Assembly: GCA_021325455.1 (NCBI GenBank)
Contig: JAJPHD010000014.1
Span: 1-64,000 of the forward strand
Length of the DNA stretch: 64,000 nt
Source: Actinomycetota bacterium
GTDB lineage: Bacteria; Actinomycetota; Acidimicrobiia; Acidimicrobiales; JAJPHD01
Reading direction: 5' to 3'
Shown: positions 1 to 7,878 of the stretch, in pieces
How the letters are laid out: each line of letters opens with the position of its first letter
How positions within the stretch are numbered: the first letter of the stretch is position 1
Made by a program: the position numbers and the translations under genes
Notes under the pieces: model-generated
Told to the model about the DNA's origin: nothing
The model's database searches: none
What the model saw: only the letters and a program-made list of their open reading frames with translations

Positions 1-143
1 GACACCGCCTTCACGATGAAGGCCCTGATCTCCTCGGCCAGGGTGGAGCACTCCTCGTAGGAGAGGGCCCTCAGGTCCGATGGGTTGCTGATGCGCTCGA
101 GGATCACCGCTCCGCCCTCCGGCTCAGGGGGAGGGGGGGCCAC
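1..143 (-). CDS. dxs: 1-deoxy-D-xylulose-5-phosphate synthase, N-terminal fragment
   Basis: Only the first 47 or so codons are inside the window; the gene continues past base 1. The product would condense pyruvate with glyceraldehyde 3-phosphate, the first step of the methylerythritol phosphate isoprenoid pathway. After a short Pro-rich leader the translation reads ILERISNPSDLRALSYEE and then LAEEIRAFIVKAV, the usual DXS N-terminal pattern (LL-x-RI-x-x-P-x-DL-x-x-L). The GTG start at 143 is chosen because AGGAG lies about six bases upstream and no in-frame ATG is available. The thiamine-diphosphate site is not visible, so the call rests on the N-terminal motif alone. Confidence 0.75.
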   Translation of the reverse strand, partial: MAPPPPEPEGGAVILERISNPSDLRALSYEECSTLAEEIRAFIVKAV

Positions 144-237
144 GTCAAGGCTCCTGCGCTCGGGCCGGCAGTGATCATCTCCTCCTCCTGGTCGGCAGCC
201 GGGAAGGCCGTTCCACGCGCCATGCTGGTGACTACCC

Positions 238-276
238 GGTCATAATCGTTGTGCAAACACTCAAACTATGCGCCGA
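238..276 (-). promoter_or_regulatory. AT-rich segment, probable dxs promoter region
   Basis: This is the only clearly AT-rich patch in the 189-base gap between the fusion regulator and dxs. On the minus strand it has TTTGCA followed 17 bases later by TAGTCA, and a GATTAT hexamer. A short repeat, caaac-act-caaac, lies inside it and could bind a regulator. The exact promoter elements are not resolved. Nothing else recognisable lies in 144-332. Confidence 0.3.
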
Positions 277-332
277 GGAGCACCGGTCCGTCAATGACCG
301 CGCGGCGCGCTCGGTTGGGAGCGGGGCGGTCG

Positions 333-1232
333 CTAGGAGCCGAGGCCGGCCCTGAGGAGGGAAGGGGCCTGGTCGGGCTCGGTCACGAGGCTGCGGATGC
401 TGGTGGCCAGGGCGGCCCCGAGCACCCTCTGGTCGGCGCCCTCCGCAGGGGAGAGGAGGTGGGCGCGCACCACCCGGCGCAGGTCAGAGAAGGCAGCCCG
501 CGCCACCCTGGCATGCCCGGGCCGGTGCTGGGCGGCCAGGGCCAGGAGGTCGAGCATCAGGGGAAGGTGGGGCGAGAGGGCCCGACCGAGGGCGAGGCCG
601 GCCTCCTCCTCGGAGAGCCCCACCCCCACCTCGGCGCTGAACGACCGGCTCGCCTCCGCTGCCGCCGCCATGGCCGTGGCGAAGAAGAGGTCCTCCTTGG
701 AGCGGTAGTGGCGGTAGAAGGATCCCTTGGCCAGCTTGGCGGAGCGGCACACGTCGTCCACGCTCACCTCCGCGAAGCCCCGGCGCGAGAAGGCCGCCAT
801 GCCGGCACGCAGGAGCCTGGCCGCCGGGGAGCGGCCCGGGTCCTCCTTGGCGTTGAGCTGAGCCTCGACCACCTCGTCCCACATCTCGGTGCGGAAGGCG
901 GGCTCATCGGCCAGCTTGACGAGCTGGGGGAGGATGCGGCCGATGTCGGAGAGGGGCAGGTGGCGGCGCTCCCGGAGGAGCCTCACCAGGTGGAGGGCCT
1001 GCTCGTGGCGGCGGTCGTAGAGGAACCGGTTGCGGGCCACCCGGATGGGCGGGGGGAGGAGGCCCAGCCTCAGGTAATGGCGGACGGTGGCCGGACGCAC
1101 GCCGGTCCTTGCCACCAGCTCGGCCATCGAGAAGTGCTCGCCGGCGGGGGCTCTGGCCCGGCGCCGCCGGCCCGGGAGGCCACGCTTGCGTCCCTGGCTA
1201 GCGTGGGAGGGCAGCAGCAGCCGGGCAGGCAT
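333..1232 (-). CDS. MerR-TetR fusion transcriptional regulator
   Basis: The 299-residue protein joins two DNA-binding modules. Residues about 33-100 look like a MerR winged helix (FSMAELVARTGV, then ATVRHYLRLGLLPPP). Residues about 137-184 look like a TetR helix-turn-helix (GFAEVSVDDVCRSAKLAKGS, then FYRHYRSKEDLF), followed by a helical ligand-binding-type C-terminus. MerR proteins normally dimerise through a coiled coil after the HTH; here the TetR core could supply dimerisation. The first 35 residues are Arg-rich and may be untranslated: an internal ATG at 1127 would give 264 residues and leave room for the degV promoter. It is divergent from degV and lies upstream of dxs on the same strand. 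Its target is unknown. Confidence 0.82.
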   Translation of the reverse strand: MPARLLLPSHASQGRKRGLPGRRRRARAPAGEHFSMAELVARTGVRPATVRHYLRLGLLPPPIRVARNRFLYDRRHEQALHLVRLLRERRHLPLSDIGRILPQLVKLADEPAFRTEMWDEVVEAQLNAKEDPGRSPAARLLRAGMAAFSRRGFAEVSVDDVCRSAKLAKGSFYRHYRSKEDLFFATAMAAAAEASRSFSAEVGVGLSEEEAGLALGRALSPHLPLMLDLLALAAQHRPGHARVARAAFSDLRRVVRAHLLSPAEGADQRVLGAALATSIRSLVTEPDQAPSLLRAGLGS

Positions 1233-1260
1233 CGCTCACCGTCCGAGGGCAGGGAGGAAG

Positions 1261-2124
1261 ATGGCACGCATCGCAGTCATCACCGACTCCAGCGCCTGCT
1301 TGCCTGCTGGCTTGGTCGAGGACCTGGGCATCCACGTGCTCCCTATAACCGTGCACCTGCCGGGTGCGGACCGGCCCGACGGGGACCATGACCTCCCGAG
1401 CCGGGTCTATCAGGCTCTCGAGGAGGATCGCCCCGTCAAGTCGAGCCCTCCTTCGGTGGCAGAGTACCTCGCGGCCATCGAGGATGCGGACGCGCCGGCC
1501 GTGGTCATCGTCACCCCTGCCGCCGAGTACACGGCCATGACCCGCAACGCCCTGCTGGCCTGCGAGCTGGCCACGAAGAAGACGGTGGTCATCGACTCGC
1601 GCACCGGCGCTGCGGGCCAGGGCCTGGTGGCCCTGGCCGGTGCCCGGGCCGTGGCCGACGGGGAGGACCTGGACAGCGCCGTCTCCGTCATGAGGCAGGC
1701 CGCGGCGCGGGTGGACCTGGTCGGTGCCCTGGCCGGCCTGGCCCCGCTCCGGCGCAGCGGCCGGGTGCCCTCGCACCTGCTGGAGCGCCCCCGGCTCACT
1801 CGCCGCTCCCGGCAGGCGGCGGCGGCCGGCCGGGATGCCCGCTCGGTCTTCCGTATGCGCGGAGGGGCCATCGAGCCACTGGCTCGGGCCGAGTCGGCCC
1901 GGGAGGCCCTGGACCGTCTGGAGGAGCAGTGGCAAGCAGGCGGCGGGCCGTTGTCCAGCCTGGGGATCGTGTTCCACGGGGATGCGCCCGACCTGGCTGA
2001 CCACCTGGCGAGGAGGCTGGGGAGGGAGAGCATCGTGGCCGGCTTCAGCGCGGCCATGGGCATCTACACGGGGCGGGGGGTGGTGGGCGTCGCCTGGCTC
2101 ACCCCCGGCCGCCCCGCCCCCTGA
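1261..2124 (+). CDS. DegV family fatty-acid-binding protein
   Basis: The 287-residue product begins ARIAVITDSSACLPAGLVED, the DegV signature in which a TDS/T motif near the N-terminus contacts the fatty acid carboxylate. It continues with SSPPSVAEYLAAIED and the second-domain pattern LAPLRRSGRVP. Family members bind fatty acids and some act as FakB-type partners of a fatty acid kinase; no FakA kinase is in the window, so the exact role is open. The ATG at 1261 is preceded by a strong AGGGAGGA site; longer readings start inside the divergent regulator. A TAGCGT hexamer at 1199-1204 is a possible -10 element. Length is normal for the family. Confidence 0.85.
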   Translation: MARIAVITDSSACLPAGLVEDLGIHVLPITVHLPGADRPDGDHDLPSRVYQALEEDRPVKSSPPSVAEYLAAIEDADAPAVVIVTPAAEYTAMTRNALLACELATKKTVVIDSRTGAAGQGLVALAGARAVADGEDLDSAVSVMRQAAARVDLVGALAGLAPLRRSGRVPSHLLERPRLTRRSRQAAAAGRDARSVFRMRGGAIEPLARAESAREALDRLEEQWQAGGGPLSSLGIVFHGDAPDLADHLARRLGRESIVAGFSAAMGIYTGRGVVGVAWLTPGRPAP

Positions 2125-2161
2125 GCCGAGCCCTGGGCCGAAGGCGGCCGCCAGCCTTTGC

Positions 2162-2998
2162 TTAGGACGGGGCCACTCCCTGGCTCAGGGGGTGCGAGGA
2201 GGTGAGCGAGGCGAACACGACGATGTTCGAGAGGTAGTGGCGGGTCTGGTAGTCGAACTGGCCCCCGCAGGTGAGGAGGCGAAGGGCGGCGTAGTCGGTG
2301 TTGCCGTAGACGGTGAGGGTGGGGAAGTGGCTCTTCGGATACTCGCGCACGCCGGTCACCGTGAACACGGCCACCGTCTTGTCCTTGAGGGTCACGTAGA
2401 CCTTGTCCCCCGGCTTGAGGGCCCCGAGGTGGAAGAAGACCGAGGGGCCTTCGGCGGCCGAGTCCACATGGCCCTCGATGATGGAGGGCCCGGGCTGCCC
2501 GGGGGTGGGGGAGTACTTGTACCAGGCGGCCTCGTTGGTGAGGACGGGGTTGTTGAGCGGGGGGACCTGGATGGTGCCGTTGGGGTTCAGGCCCACGTAC
2601 TGGAGCTTGGAGTGGACCCCGATGGCGGGGATGGTGATCCCCACGGGCAGGGAACGGGAAAGGGAAGGGCCCACGACCCCGGTCGTGGCCGTGGTGGGTT
2701 TGCGGCTCGACCGGCGATCGACCTTGGAGGACGCCCGTGCGCCGGCCGTGGTGGAGGGGCTGCGCCTCGCCGGGCGGTCACCCTTGGGGGCGGGCAGGGC
2801 GCCCCGCTGGCTCGAACGCGACCTCTTGCTGGTCAGGGGTCCGATGGTGCCGGCCACGGCCCGGGTGGGCTGGGGAGCATGGTCCTGGGAGGTGGCAGCC
2901 ACCCCGATGGCGCTGCCCCCCCCAGCCAGGAGCACGGCCCCGACCAGCCCGGCGATCCTCCCCCGCCTCCGGCCTCGCTGCCCGTTGGTTCCGGCCAT
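2162..2998 (-). CDS. class E/F-type sortase
   Basis: This 278-residue protein is a transpeptidase that would join sorting-signal proteins to an amino-group acceptor at the cell surface. It has a basic N-terminus (RRRGR), one membrane segment (about residues 16-36), a long Ser/Arg/Pro-rich linker (about 40-115) and a C-terminal sortase barrel. The catalytic triad is visible: His177 in EGHVDS, Cys244 in LLTCGG and Arg253 in YQTRHYLSNIVVFA. AAAGGAG lies just upstream of the ATG and TAGGAT at 3034-3039 is a possible -10. It stands alone, converging on degV. A candidate substrate with an APATG tail is encoded at 41373-41894. Confidence 0.88.
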   Translation of the reverse strand: MAGTNGQRGRRRGRIAGLVGAVLLAGGGSAIGVAATSQDHAPQPTRAVAGTIGPLTSKRSRSSQRGALPAPKGDRPARRSPSTTAGARASSKVDRRSSRKPTTATTGVVGPSLSRSLPVGITIPAIGVHSKLQYVGLNPNGTIQVPPLNNPVLTNEAAWYKYSPTPGQPGPSIIEGHVDSAAEGPSVFFHLGALKPGDKVYVTLKDKTVAVFTVTGVREYPKSHFPTLTVYGNTDYAALRLLTCGGQFDYQTRHYLSNIVVFASLTSSHPLSQGVAPS

Positions 2999-3100
2999 CT
3001 GCTCCTTTCCTGCCTGGTCCTGTCTGATCTTCGATCCTACGACCGCTCGCGGATGGTCCCGGGATCACGGTCGCCAGCCCCTCGGTCGAGCGCCGGAGCG

Positions 3101-4033
3101 TCATCCCCCGTGGGCATGGTCGTGGGGGATGGGCGCCCCCACCCTGTCCTCGTAGCCGGGCAGCGGAGCCCGGTAGACGCAGCAGTCGCAGTTCATGCTG
3201 GCTCCTCCCGCCTGGGCCTCGGCGTGGCGTTCCAGCACCAGGCGGGCCAGGCGGGCATCGGGGGCCATCTCCTTGCCCACGGCCACCTGGACCCCAGGAT
3301 GGGCCCGTCCCCAGGCGCGGGCCTGGGTGGCGATGCGGTCCACGAGCAACCCGGTGAAGAGGAAGTAGGGGACCACGCTCACCCTCCGGGCACCGAGCCG
3401 CCGGCAGCGCTCCAGGGCCTCGGGTACCGACGGCCGGGCGAGGGACACGAAGGCGGGCTCGAAGATCGGGAAGGGCGCCGAGGCCGGGCCGGTGGCACCG
3501 GTCCCTGGGCCCTGGCCTGGCTGGAGGGGGCGATCGGCCAGCAGCCGAGCCACCTTGTAGAGATCGGCGTTGGCGTCGGGGTCGGTCGATCCTCTGCTCA
3601 CCAGCACGACGGCAGAGGGGCCGGGGGGCAGCTCCGACAGGCACGAACGGACCCGGTCTTCGGCTACGGCCAGGACGAGGGGGTGGATGCCCAGCTCCCT
3701 GGCGTACCGGAAGCGAGCACGGGGATGACGCCGTCGGGCCCGGGCCAGGGCGGCGGGCCCGTCGTTCTTCAGGTGCCCGGCGCCCAGGAGGACGAGGGGG
3801 ACGGCGACCAGCGCGCTGCAGCCGGCGGCCACCAGGCCGTCTATGGCCTCGTCCACGGTGGGGGGGGCGAACTCGAGGAAGCCCGCAGCGAGGGGCCGGC
3901 CGGGGTCGAGGGCGCGTACCTGGTTCACCAGGTCCCAGGCCTGGGTCACGCCGGCTGCAGAGCGGGTACCGTGCACGATGACCACCAGCCCCTCCTGGAG
4001 CGGCGGCGAGCCGCCGGCTGGCTGCATGGTCAT
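3101..4033 (-). CDS. cbiX: sirohydrochlorin cobaltochelatase, long CbiX
   Basis: The product would insert Co(II) into sirohydrochlorin at the start of the anaerobic cobalamin route. At 310 residues it is the long form with two ferrochelatase-like halves. The first half has His21 in IVHGTRS and His87 in LLGAGHLKND, the expected metal and proton ligands. The last 31 residues carry CDCC (Cys282, Cys284, Cys285), then VYRAPLPGYE and a His-rich HDHAHGG end. Long CbiX proteins carry a similar Cys-rich tail that can hold an Fe-S cluster. It overlaps the upstream cobH by four bases (ATGA) and is the last gene of the riboswitch-led operon. An odd feature is that the window also encodes a CobN-type late chelatase. 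Confidence 0.88.
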   Translation of the reverse strand: MTMQPAGGSPPLQEGLVVIVHGTRSAAGVTQAWDLVNQVRALDPGRPLAAGFLEFAPPTVDEAIDGLVAAGCSALVAVPLVLLGAGHLKNDGPAALARARRRHPRARFRYARELGIHPLVLAVAEDRVRSCLSELPPGPSAVVLVSRGSTDPDANADLYKVARLLADRPLQPGQGPGTGATGPASAPFPIFEPAFVSLARPSVPEALERCRRLGARRVSVVPYFLFTGLLVDRIATQARAWGRAHPGVQVAVGKEMAPDARLARLVLERHAEAQAGGASMNCDCCVYRAPLPGYEDRVGAPIPHDHAHGG

Positions 4034-4686
4034 CCTCTGGCCAGGCCGGCCAGCGCGTTGACCACCGCCGCCGCCACGGCCGAGCCCCCCCTCTCGCCCA
4101 CGTTGCTTATGGCCGCCAACCCGCTGGCCCGGAGGGCCGCCTTGGCCTCCACCGCCCCCACGAACCCCACGGGCATGCCCACCACGAGGGCGGGGGCGAA
4201 GCGGCCTTCACCGGCCAGGCGGACCACCTCCATCAGGGCGGTGGGGGCGCAGCCCACGACCACGATGGCCCCCCTCGGGTGCTCGCAGGCCGCCCGGCGG
4301 ATGCCCAGGGAGGCCCGGGTGGCGGGGGCGGGGGCATCGCCGGCCTCGGGGGCCACATCTCCCTCCTCACCAGAGGCCGGGATGGCGGCCGCTCCCAGGT
4401 AGCAGTGGGCTCGCCCCCGCACCCAGGGGGTGAGGCCGGCGCGCACCATCTCCACATCGGTCACGAGGGGGGCTTCCCCGGCCAGGGCAGCCACTCCGGC
4501 CTCCACTGCGTCCTCGCCCACGACCATGGTGCGGGCGTAGTGAGGGTCGGCGCTGGCGTGGATGACCCTTGCCACCACCGCCCTGGGCCCGGGCGCCAGG
4601 CCCGAGAGGTCCACGCGCCATTCCAGGCGCCGGAAGCTCTCGGCCTCGATGGGATGCGGCCGCCCCGAGGAGCCCCGTCCGGTCAT
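4030..4686 (-). CDS. cobH: precorrin-8X / cobalt-precorrin-8 methylmutase
   Basis: The enzyme moves the C11 methyl group to C12 to form hydrogenobyrinate or cobyrinate. The 218-residue product has the family pattern PHPIEAESFRR near the start, ARVIHASADPHYA with the likely catalytic His, and the C-terminal VVGCAPTALMEVVRL and PVGFVGAVEAKAALR blocks. An Ala/Pro/Glu-rich insert (EEGDVAPEAGDAPAPATR) breaks the middle of the domain. The ATG at 4686 overlaps the stop of the upstream ferredoxin in ATGA, which fixes the start over a longer upstream reading. The cbiX start overlaps its own stop in the same way. Confidence 0.9.
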   Translation of the reverse strand: MTGRGSSGRPHPIEAESFRRLEWRVDLSGLAPGPRAVVARVIHASADPHYARTMVVGEDAVEAGVAALAGEAPLVTDVEMVRAGLTPWVRGRAHCYLGAAAIPASGEEGDVAPEAGDAPAPATRASLGIRRAACEHPRGAIVVVGCAPTALMEVVRLAGEGRFAPALVVGMPVGFVGAVEAKAALRASGLAAISNVGERGGSAVAAAVVNALAGLARG

Positions 4687-4940
4687 GCCCACACCTCCGA
4701 GATGGCTCCCGCCGGGCAGATCTCGATGCAGGCCAGGCACCCGGTGCAGGCATGAGCCAGGACCTCGGGGCGGAGGGGAGCAGGCCGCAGGGCCCTCTCG
4801 GGGCAGGTGGAAAGACAGGCGCCGCAGGCGGTGCACCTTCGGTCTATGGCGACGGCCAGCACAGAGGGCGGCCCGCCGTCCGCAGTGCCTCTCCGGTGGC
4901 CGGCGACCCCCCCGCCAGGCCCGGCGTCGGTCGGCCTCAT
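4683..4940 (-). CDS. 2[4Fe-4S] ferredoxin within the cobalamin operon
   Basis: This 85-residue protein has two complete cluster motifs: Cys36, 39, 42 and 46 in CTACGACLSTCP, and Cys65, 68, 71 and 75 in CTGCLACIEICP. That is the layout of a bacterial 2[4Fe-4S] ferredoxin. The first 30 residues are a Gly-rich leader. Both ends are locked into the operon by ATGA overlaps, with cbiGH upstream and cobH downstream, so it is almost certainly co-translated with corrin enzymes. A role as electron donor for ring contraction or cobalt reduction is my inference. Some CbiH proteins, such as the extended CbiH of Bacillus megaterium, carry their own Fe-S domain, so a separate ferredoxin could replace it here. 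Confidence 0.85.
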   Translation of the reverse strand: MRPTDAGPGGGVAGHRRGTADGGPPSVLAVAIDRRCTACGACLSTCPERALRPAPLRPEVLAHACTGCLACIEICPAGAISEVWA

Positions 4941-6655
4941 GCCCGGTAGCCCCTCGGGGTGACCATGCGGCCGCCCACCACCCGCGTCCGGGAGGAGCCG
5001 ACGATCACACACGTCGTCATGCCGACCTGCTCGGGGTCCAGGCCGGCCAGGGTGGTGACGACCGCCACCTGCCCGGGGCGGGCCACGTCGGTGGCCAGCC
5101 CCACCGGCGTCCGGGGGGACCGGTGCCGGCCCAGGATCTCGAGAGCCACCGGGAGCTGCCAGGTGCGCTTGGCCGAGCGGGGGTTGTAGAGGACCACGGC
5201 CATGTCGGCGGCCCCCGCCGCCTCCAGCCTGGCGGCGATCGTGGCCCACGGGGTGAGCAGGTCCGACAGGCTGATGACGGCATGATCGTGCCCGAGGGGG
5301 GCGCCGAGCAGGGCCGCCGCGGCGTGGCTGGCGCTCACGCCCGGCACGACCTCCAGCTCCAGGTCGGGCGCCTCCGGGCCCTCCCGTTCCCGGCCCTGCC
5401 CGGCCCGCTCACAGACGAGAGAGGCCATGGCGTAGAGGCCGGGGTCGCCCGAGCAGACCAGTGCCACCCGCCGGCCGGCCAGGGCCAGGGCCAGGGCGGC
5501 ATCAGCCCGGCTCACCTCGTTCCCTAGGGGGGAGGTCACGACGTCGTGCCCGGTGCCAATGAGGTCCCGGCACTGGTCCACGTACCTCTCGTAGCCGATC
5601 ACCACCTCGGCCCGGCGGACGGCGCGCTCGGCAGCGGGTGTGCGGTTGAGGGCATCGCCGGGGCCGAGGCCCACCACGCTCAGGTGGCCACGAGGCCGGC
5701 GGCGGCGAGCCAGGGCCAGGGTGACCTCGGCCCCCACCTGCTTGGGGACGACCAGGCACGCCCCCGGGCCGGCGGCCAGGAGGGCGGCGGCCTCAGCCAC
5801 GCTGGGCGTGCCCACCGCCCCCTCGACGGCACGGCTGGGGTGGGGCACCGGCACCCGGGCCAGGGCGGCCGGCGGGAAGGCCCTCACCGGGAGCCCGAGG
5901 CCGGTCACGGCCGGGTGGCCGGCTCTCTTGTCGATCGTGGCCACCTCTGCCACCGATGCCGGGGCCAGGCCGGCGATGCCCAGGGCCTGGCGCAGGAGGG
6001 AGGATGCCTCCGACGGCCTCGCCGTCGATGCCGCCCCCAAGCCGGCGACCAGGCTCGGCGGGTGGAGGCGGGCCAGCCCCGCCTCGGCCGGTCCGAGGAG
6101 GTCGGTCACGAGGATCCGCGGGCTCGCCCCCGCTCCTCCGGCCTCCGCCCCTCCGGGGGCGGCCAGCTCCTCCAGAGACGAGGGGAGGGGCCAGCCCAGC
6201 GGGTTGTCGATGGCGGGGCGGGCCTCGTCCAGCAGGGCCCGCATGACCCCCGCCACGTCCCCGCTGGCCGTGAAGCCGGGCAGGGCGTCCAGGGCGGGCA
6301 GCTCCGCAGCCTCTGAGGCCGTGGTGACCACGGCCTCAGCTCCCGTCGCCTGGGCCACCAGGTAGGCCAGTTGGTTGGCCCCCGCCCTGCCCCCCCGGGG
6401 GTGCCCGCCGCAGAGGGCCACGGCGTAGCGGCCGGCGTCATCCAGGCAGACCACGGAGGGGTCCTCCTCCTTCCGGCCGAGCAGAGGGGCGATGATGCGG
6501 ACTGCCGCCCCCACGGCCAGCACCAGGACGAAGCCATCCACGTCCCGCCAGCTCTCCCGCACCGTCCGGCCCGCCTGCCCGTGCCGGTGCTCGAAAGGCA
6601 GACGCCCTGCCAGCTCCTTCCCCCTCTCGGTCACCGTCACCGTCAGGACCCGCAT
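4937..6655 (-). CDS. bifunctional cobalt-precorrin-5A hydrolase / precorrin-3B C17-methyltransferase (CbiG-CbiH fusion)
   Basis: The 572-residue protein fuses two steps. Residues 1 to about 320 are CbiG-like, which opens the ring-A delta-lactone and releases acetaldehyde. The N-terminal part has WRDVDGFVLVLAVGAAVRII and CGGHPRGGRAGANQLA; the C-terminal part has SLVAGLGAASTARPSE and IDKRAGHPAVTGL. Residues about 323-572 are a CobJ/CbiH methyltransferase with GHLSVVGLGPGD, the SAM loop VCSGDPGLYAMASLV, VPGVSASHAAAA and VVLYNPRSAKR. The start overlaps cobL by 13 bases and the stop overlaps the ferredoxin start. CbiG marks the oxygen-independent branch of the pathway. Confidence 0.9.
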   Translation of the reverse strand: MRVLTVTVTERGKELAGRLPFEHRHGQAGRTVRESWRDVDGFVLVLAVGAAVRIIAPLLGRKEEDPSVVCLDDAGRYAVALCGGHPRGGRAGANQLAYLVAQATGAEAVVTTASEAAELPALDALPGFTASGDVAGVMRALLDEARPAIDNPLGWPLPSSLEELAAPGGAEAGGAGASPRILVTDLLGPAEAGLARLHPPSLVAGLGAASTARPSEASSLLRQALGIAGLAPASVAEVATIDKRAGHPAVTGLGLPVRAFPPAALARVPVPHPSRAVEGAVGTPSVAEAAALLAAGPGACLVVPKQVGAEVTLALARRRRPRGHLSVVGLGPGDALNRTPAAERAVRRAEVVIGYERYVDQCRDLIGTGHDVVTSPLGNEVSRADAALALALAGRRVALVCSGDPGLYAMASLVCERAGQGREREGPEAPDLELEVVPGVSASHAAAALLGAPLGHDHAVISLSDLLTPWATIAARLEAAGAADMAVVLYNPRSAKRTWQLPVALEILGRHRSPRTPVGLATDVARPGQVAVVTTLAGLDPEQVGMTTCVIVGSSRTRVVGGRMVTPRGYRA

Positions 6656-7878
6656 GCCGTCCCCCCTCCGCAGCAGCCGGCCTGGGGAGGAGGCCCCCAG
6701 GCCACGAAGACGGGGTTCTCGGCGGCCAGCCGGAAGCCCCCGTCGGGCAGGGCCCGCCCTCTGGCCAGGCCCACCTGGACCACCTCACCGAGGCGGGAGG
6801 CCGCCCCCGCCGCCCGCTCCAGGGCGGCGTAGGTGGCCACGACCCGGCCTCCGGGGCGCAGGTGGGACAGCACGGAGTCGAGGACCTCGAGGCCCCCGCC
6901 CCCCACGAAGGCGCGGTCGGGCGGGGGCAGGCCCTCGAGAGCGGGAGGAGCCTCGCCTGCCACCACCTCCACGGCCACCCGGTGGGCGGCGGCGTTGGCT
7001 CTCGCCCGGGCGGCGTCGTCGGGGCGCCGCTCCAGGGCCACCACCCTGAGCCGGGGGCAGAGCCGCGCCGCCTCTATGGCGACGCTGGCGCACCCGGCTC
7101 CCACATCCCACATCACCCCCTCCTCGGGCAGCTCGAGCTTGCCCAGGACTATGGCCCGGACCTCGGCCTTGGTCACCATGCCGCCCCGGTGGGCGAAGAC
7201 CTGGTCGGGCAGGCCCCAGGCCAGGGTCCGGGCTGCCGGCCCGGGGGGACCCCCTTCCAGCAGCACCACCACCGACCTCGGGTCCCATGCGCCGGCGGCC
7301 AGCCCGGCCAGGTCCACGGCCGCCACCTGCTCGTCGGGCCGCCCCAAGCGGGAGCAGACCGTCGCCCGGCGGTGGCGGGCGCCCAACGCCAGGAGGGCGG
7401 CGCCCAGGGCCTGGGGGGTGGCCTGGGGGGAGGTGAGGACGGCCACCTTGGGATGGGCAGCAGCCAGGCGGGCCGCATCCTCCAGGGGGCGTCCGTGGGC
7501 CGAGACGACCAGAGCGTCGTCCCAGGGGAGCCCGAGCCGGGCGAAGGCGAGGGCCACCGACGACGGGGCGGGGTGGACGTCCAGCCGGTCGGGGCCGAAG
7601 CGGGCCCCCAGGGCCCTCACGATGCCGAAGAAGCCGGGGTCGCCCGACGCCACCACCGCTGCCCTTCCCCGGTGCCCGGCGATGGCGTCGAGGACCGGTG
7701 CCAGGTCGCCCCCGATGGTGAGCACAGTGGGTGAGTGCTCGAGGCCTCTGAGGGCGCGGAGGCACTCGGGCCCCCCCGCCACCAGGCTGGCCCGGGACAG
7801 GGCCTCGAGGGCCGGTGGGGCCAAGGACCAGGCCCGGTCTCCGGCGAGGCCCACGACGGCCACCCTTCCCTCAGCCAC
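6643..7878 (-). CDS. cobL: precorrin-6Y C5,15-methyltransferase (decarboxylating), CbiE-CbiT fusion
   Basis: The 411-residue enzyme methylates C5 and C15 and removes the ring-C acetate carboxyl. Residues 1 to about 210 are CbiE-like (VAVVGLAGDRAWSL, then VVASGDPGFFGIVR and VHPAPSSVALAFARLGL). Residues about 225-411 are CbiT-like, with GGMVTKAEVRAIVLGKLEL and the SAM-binding VMWDVGAGCASVAIEAARL. The C-terminal tail is Gly/Cys-rich (GCCGGGTACGS) and of unknown use. A GTG start at 7878 is used, overlapping the cbiD stop by eight bases. Its length is normal for fused CobL. Confidence 0.92.
   Translation of the reverse strand: MAEGRVAVVGLAGDRAWSLAPPALEALSRASLVAGGPECLRALRGLEHSPTVLTIGGDLAPVLDAIAGHRGRAAVVASGDPGFFGIVRALGARFGPDRLDVHPAPSSVALAFARLGLPWDDALVVSAHGRPLEDAARLAAAHPKVAVLTSPQATPQALGAALLALGARHRRATVCSRLGRPDEQVAAVDLAGLAAGAWDPRSVVVLLEGGPPGPAARTLAWGLPDQVFAHRGGMVTKAEVRAIVLGKLELPEEGVMWDVGAGCASVAIEAARLCPRLRVVALERRPDDAARARANAAAHRVAVEVVAGEAPPALEGLPPPDRAFVGGGGLEVLDSVLSHLRPGGRVVATYAALERAAGAASRLGEVVQVGLARGRALPDGGFRLAAENPVFVAWGPPPQAGCCGGGTACGS

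Noticed and set aside
1724-4402. Open frame of 892 codons on the plus strand across degV, sortase and cbiX
   Set aside because: It runs antisense or out of frame to genes with clear motifs; composition is Gly/Pro/Arg-rich as expected for shadow frames in GC-rich DNA.
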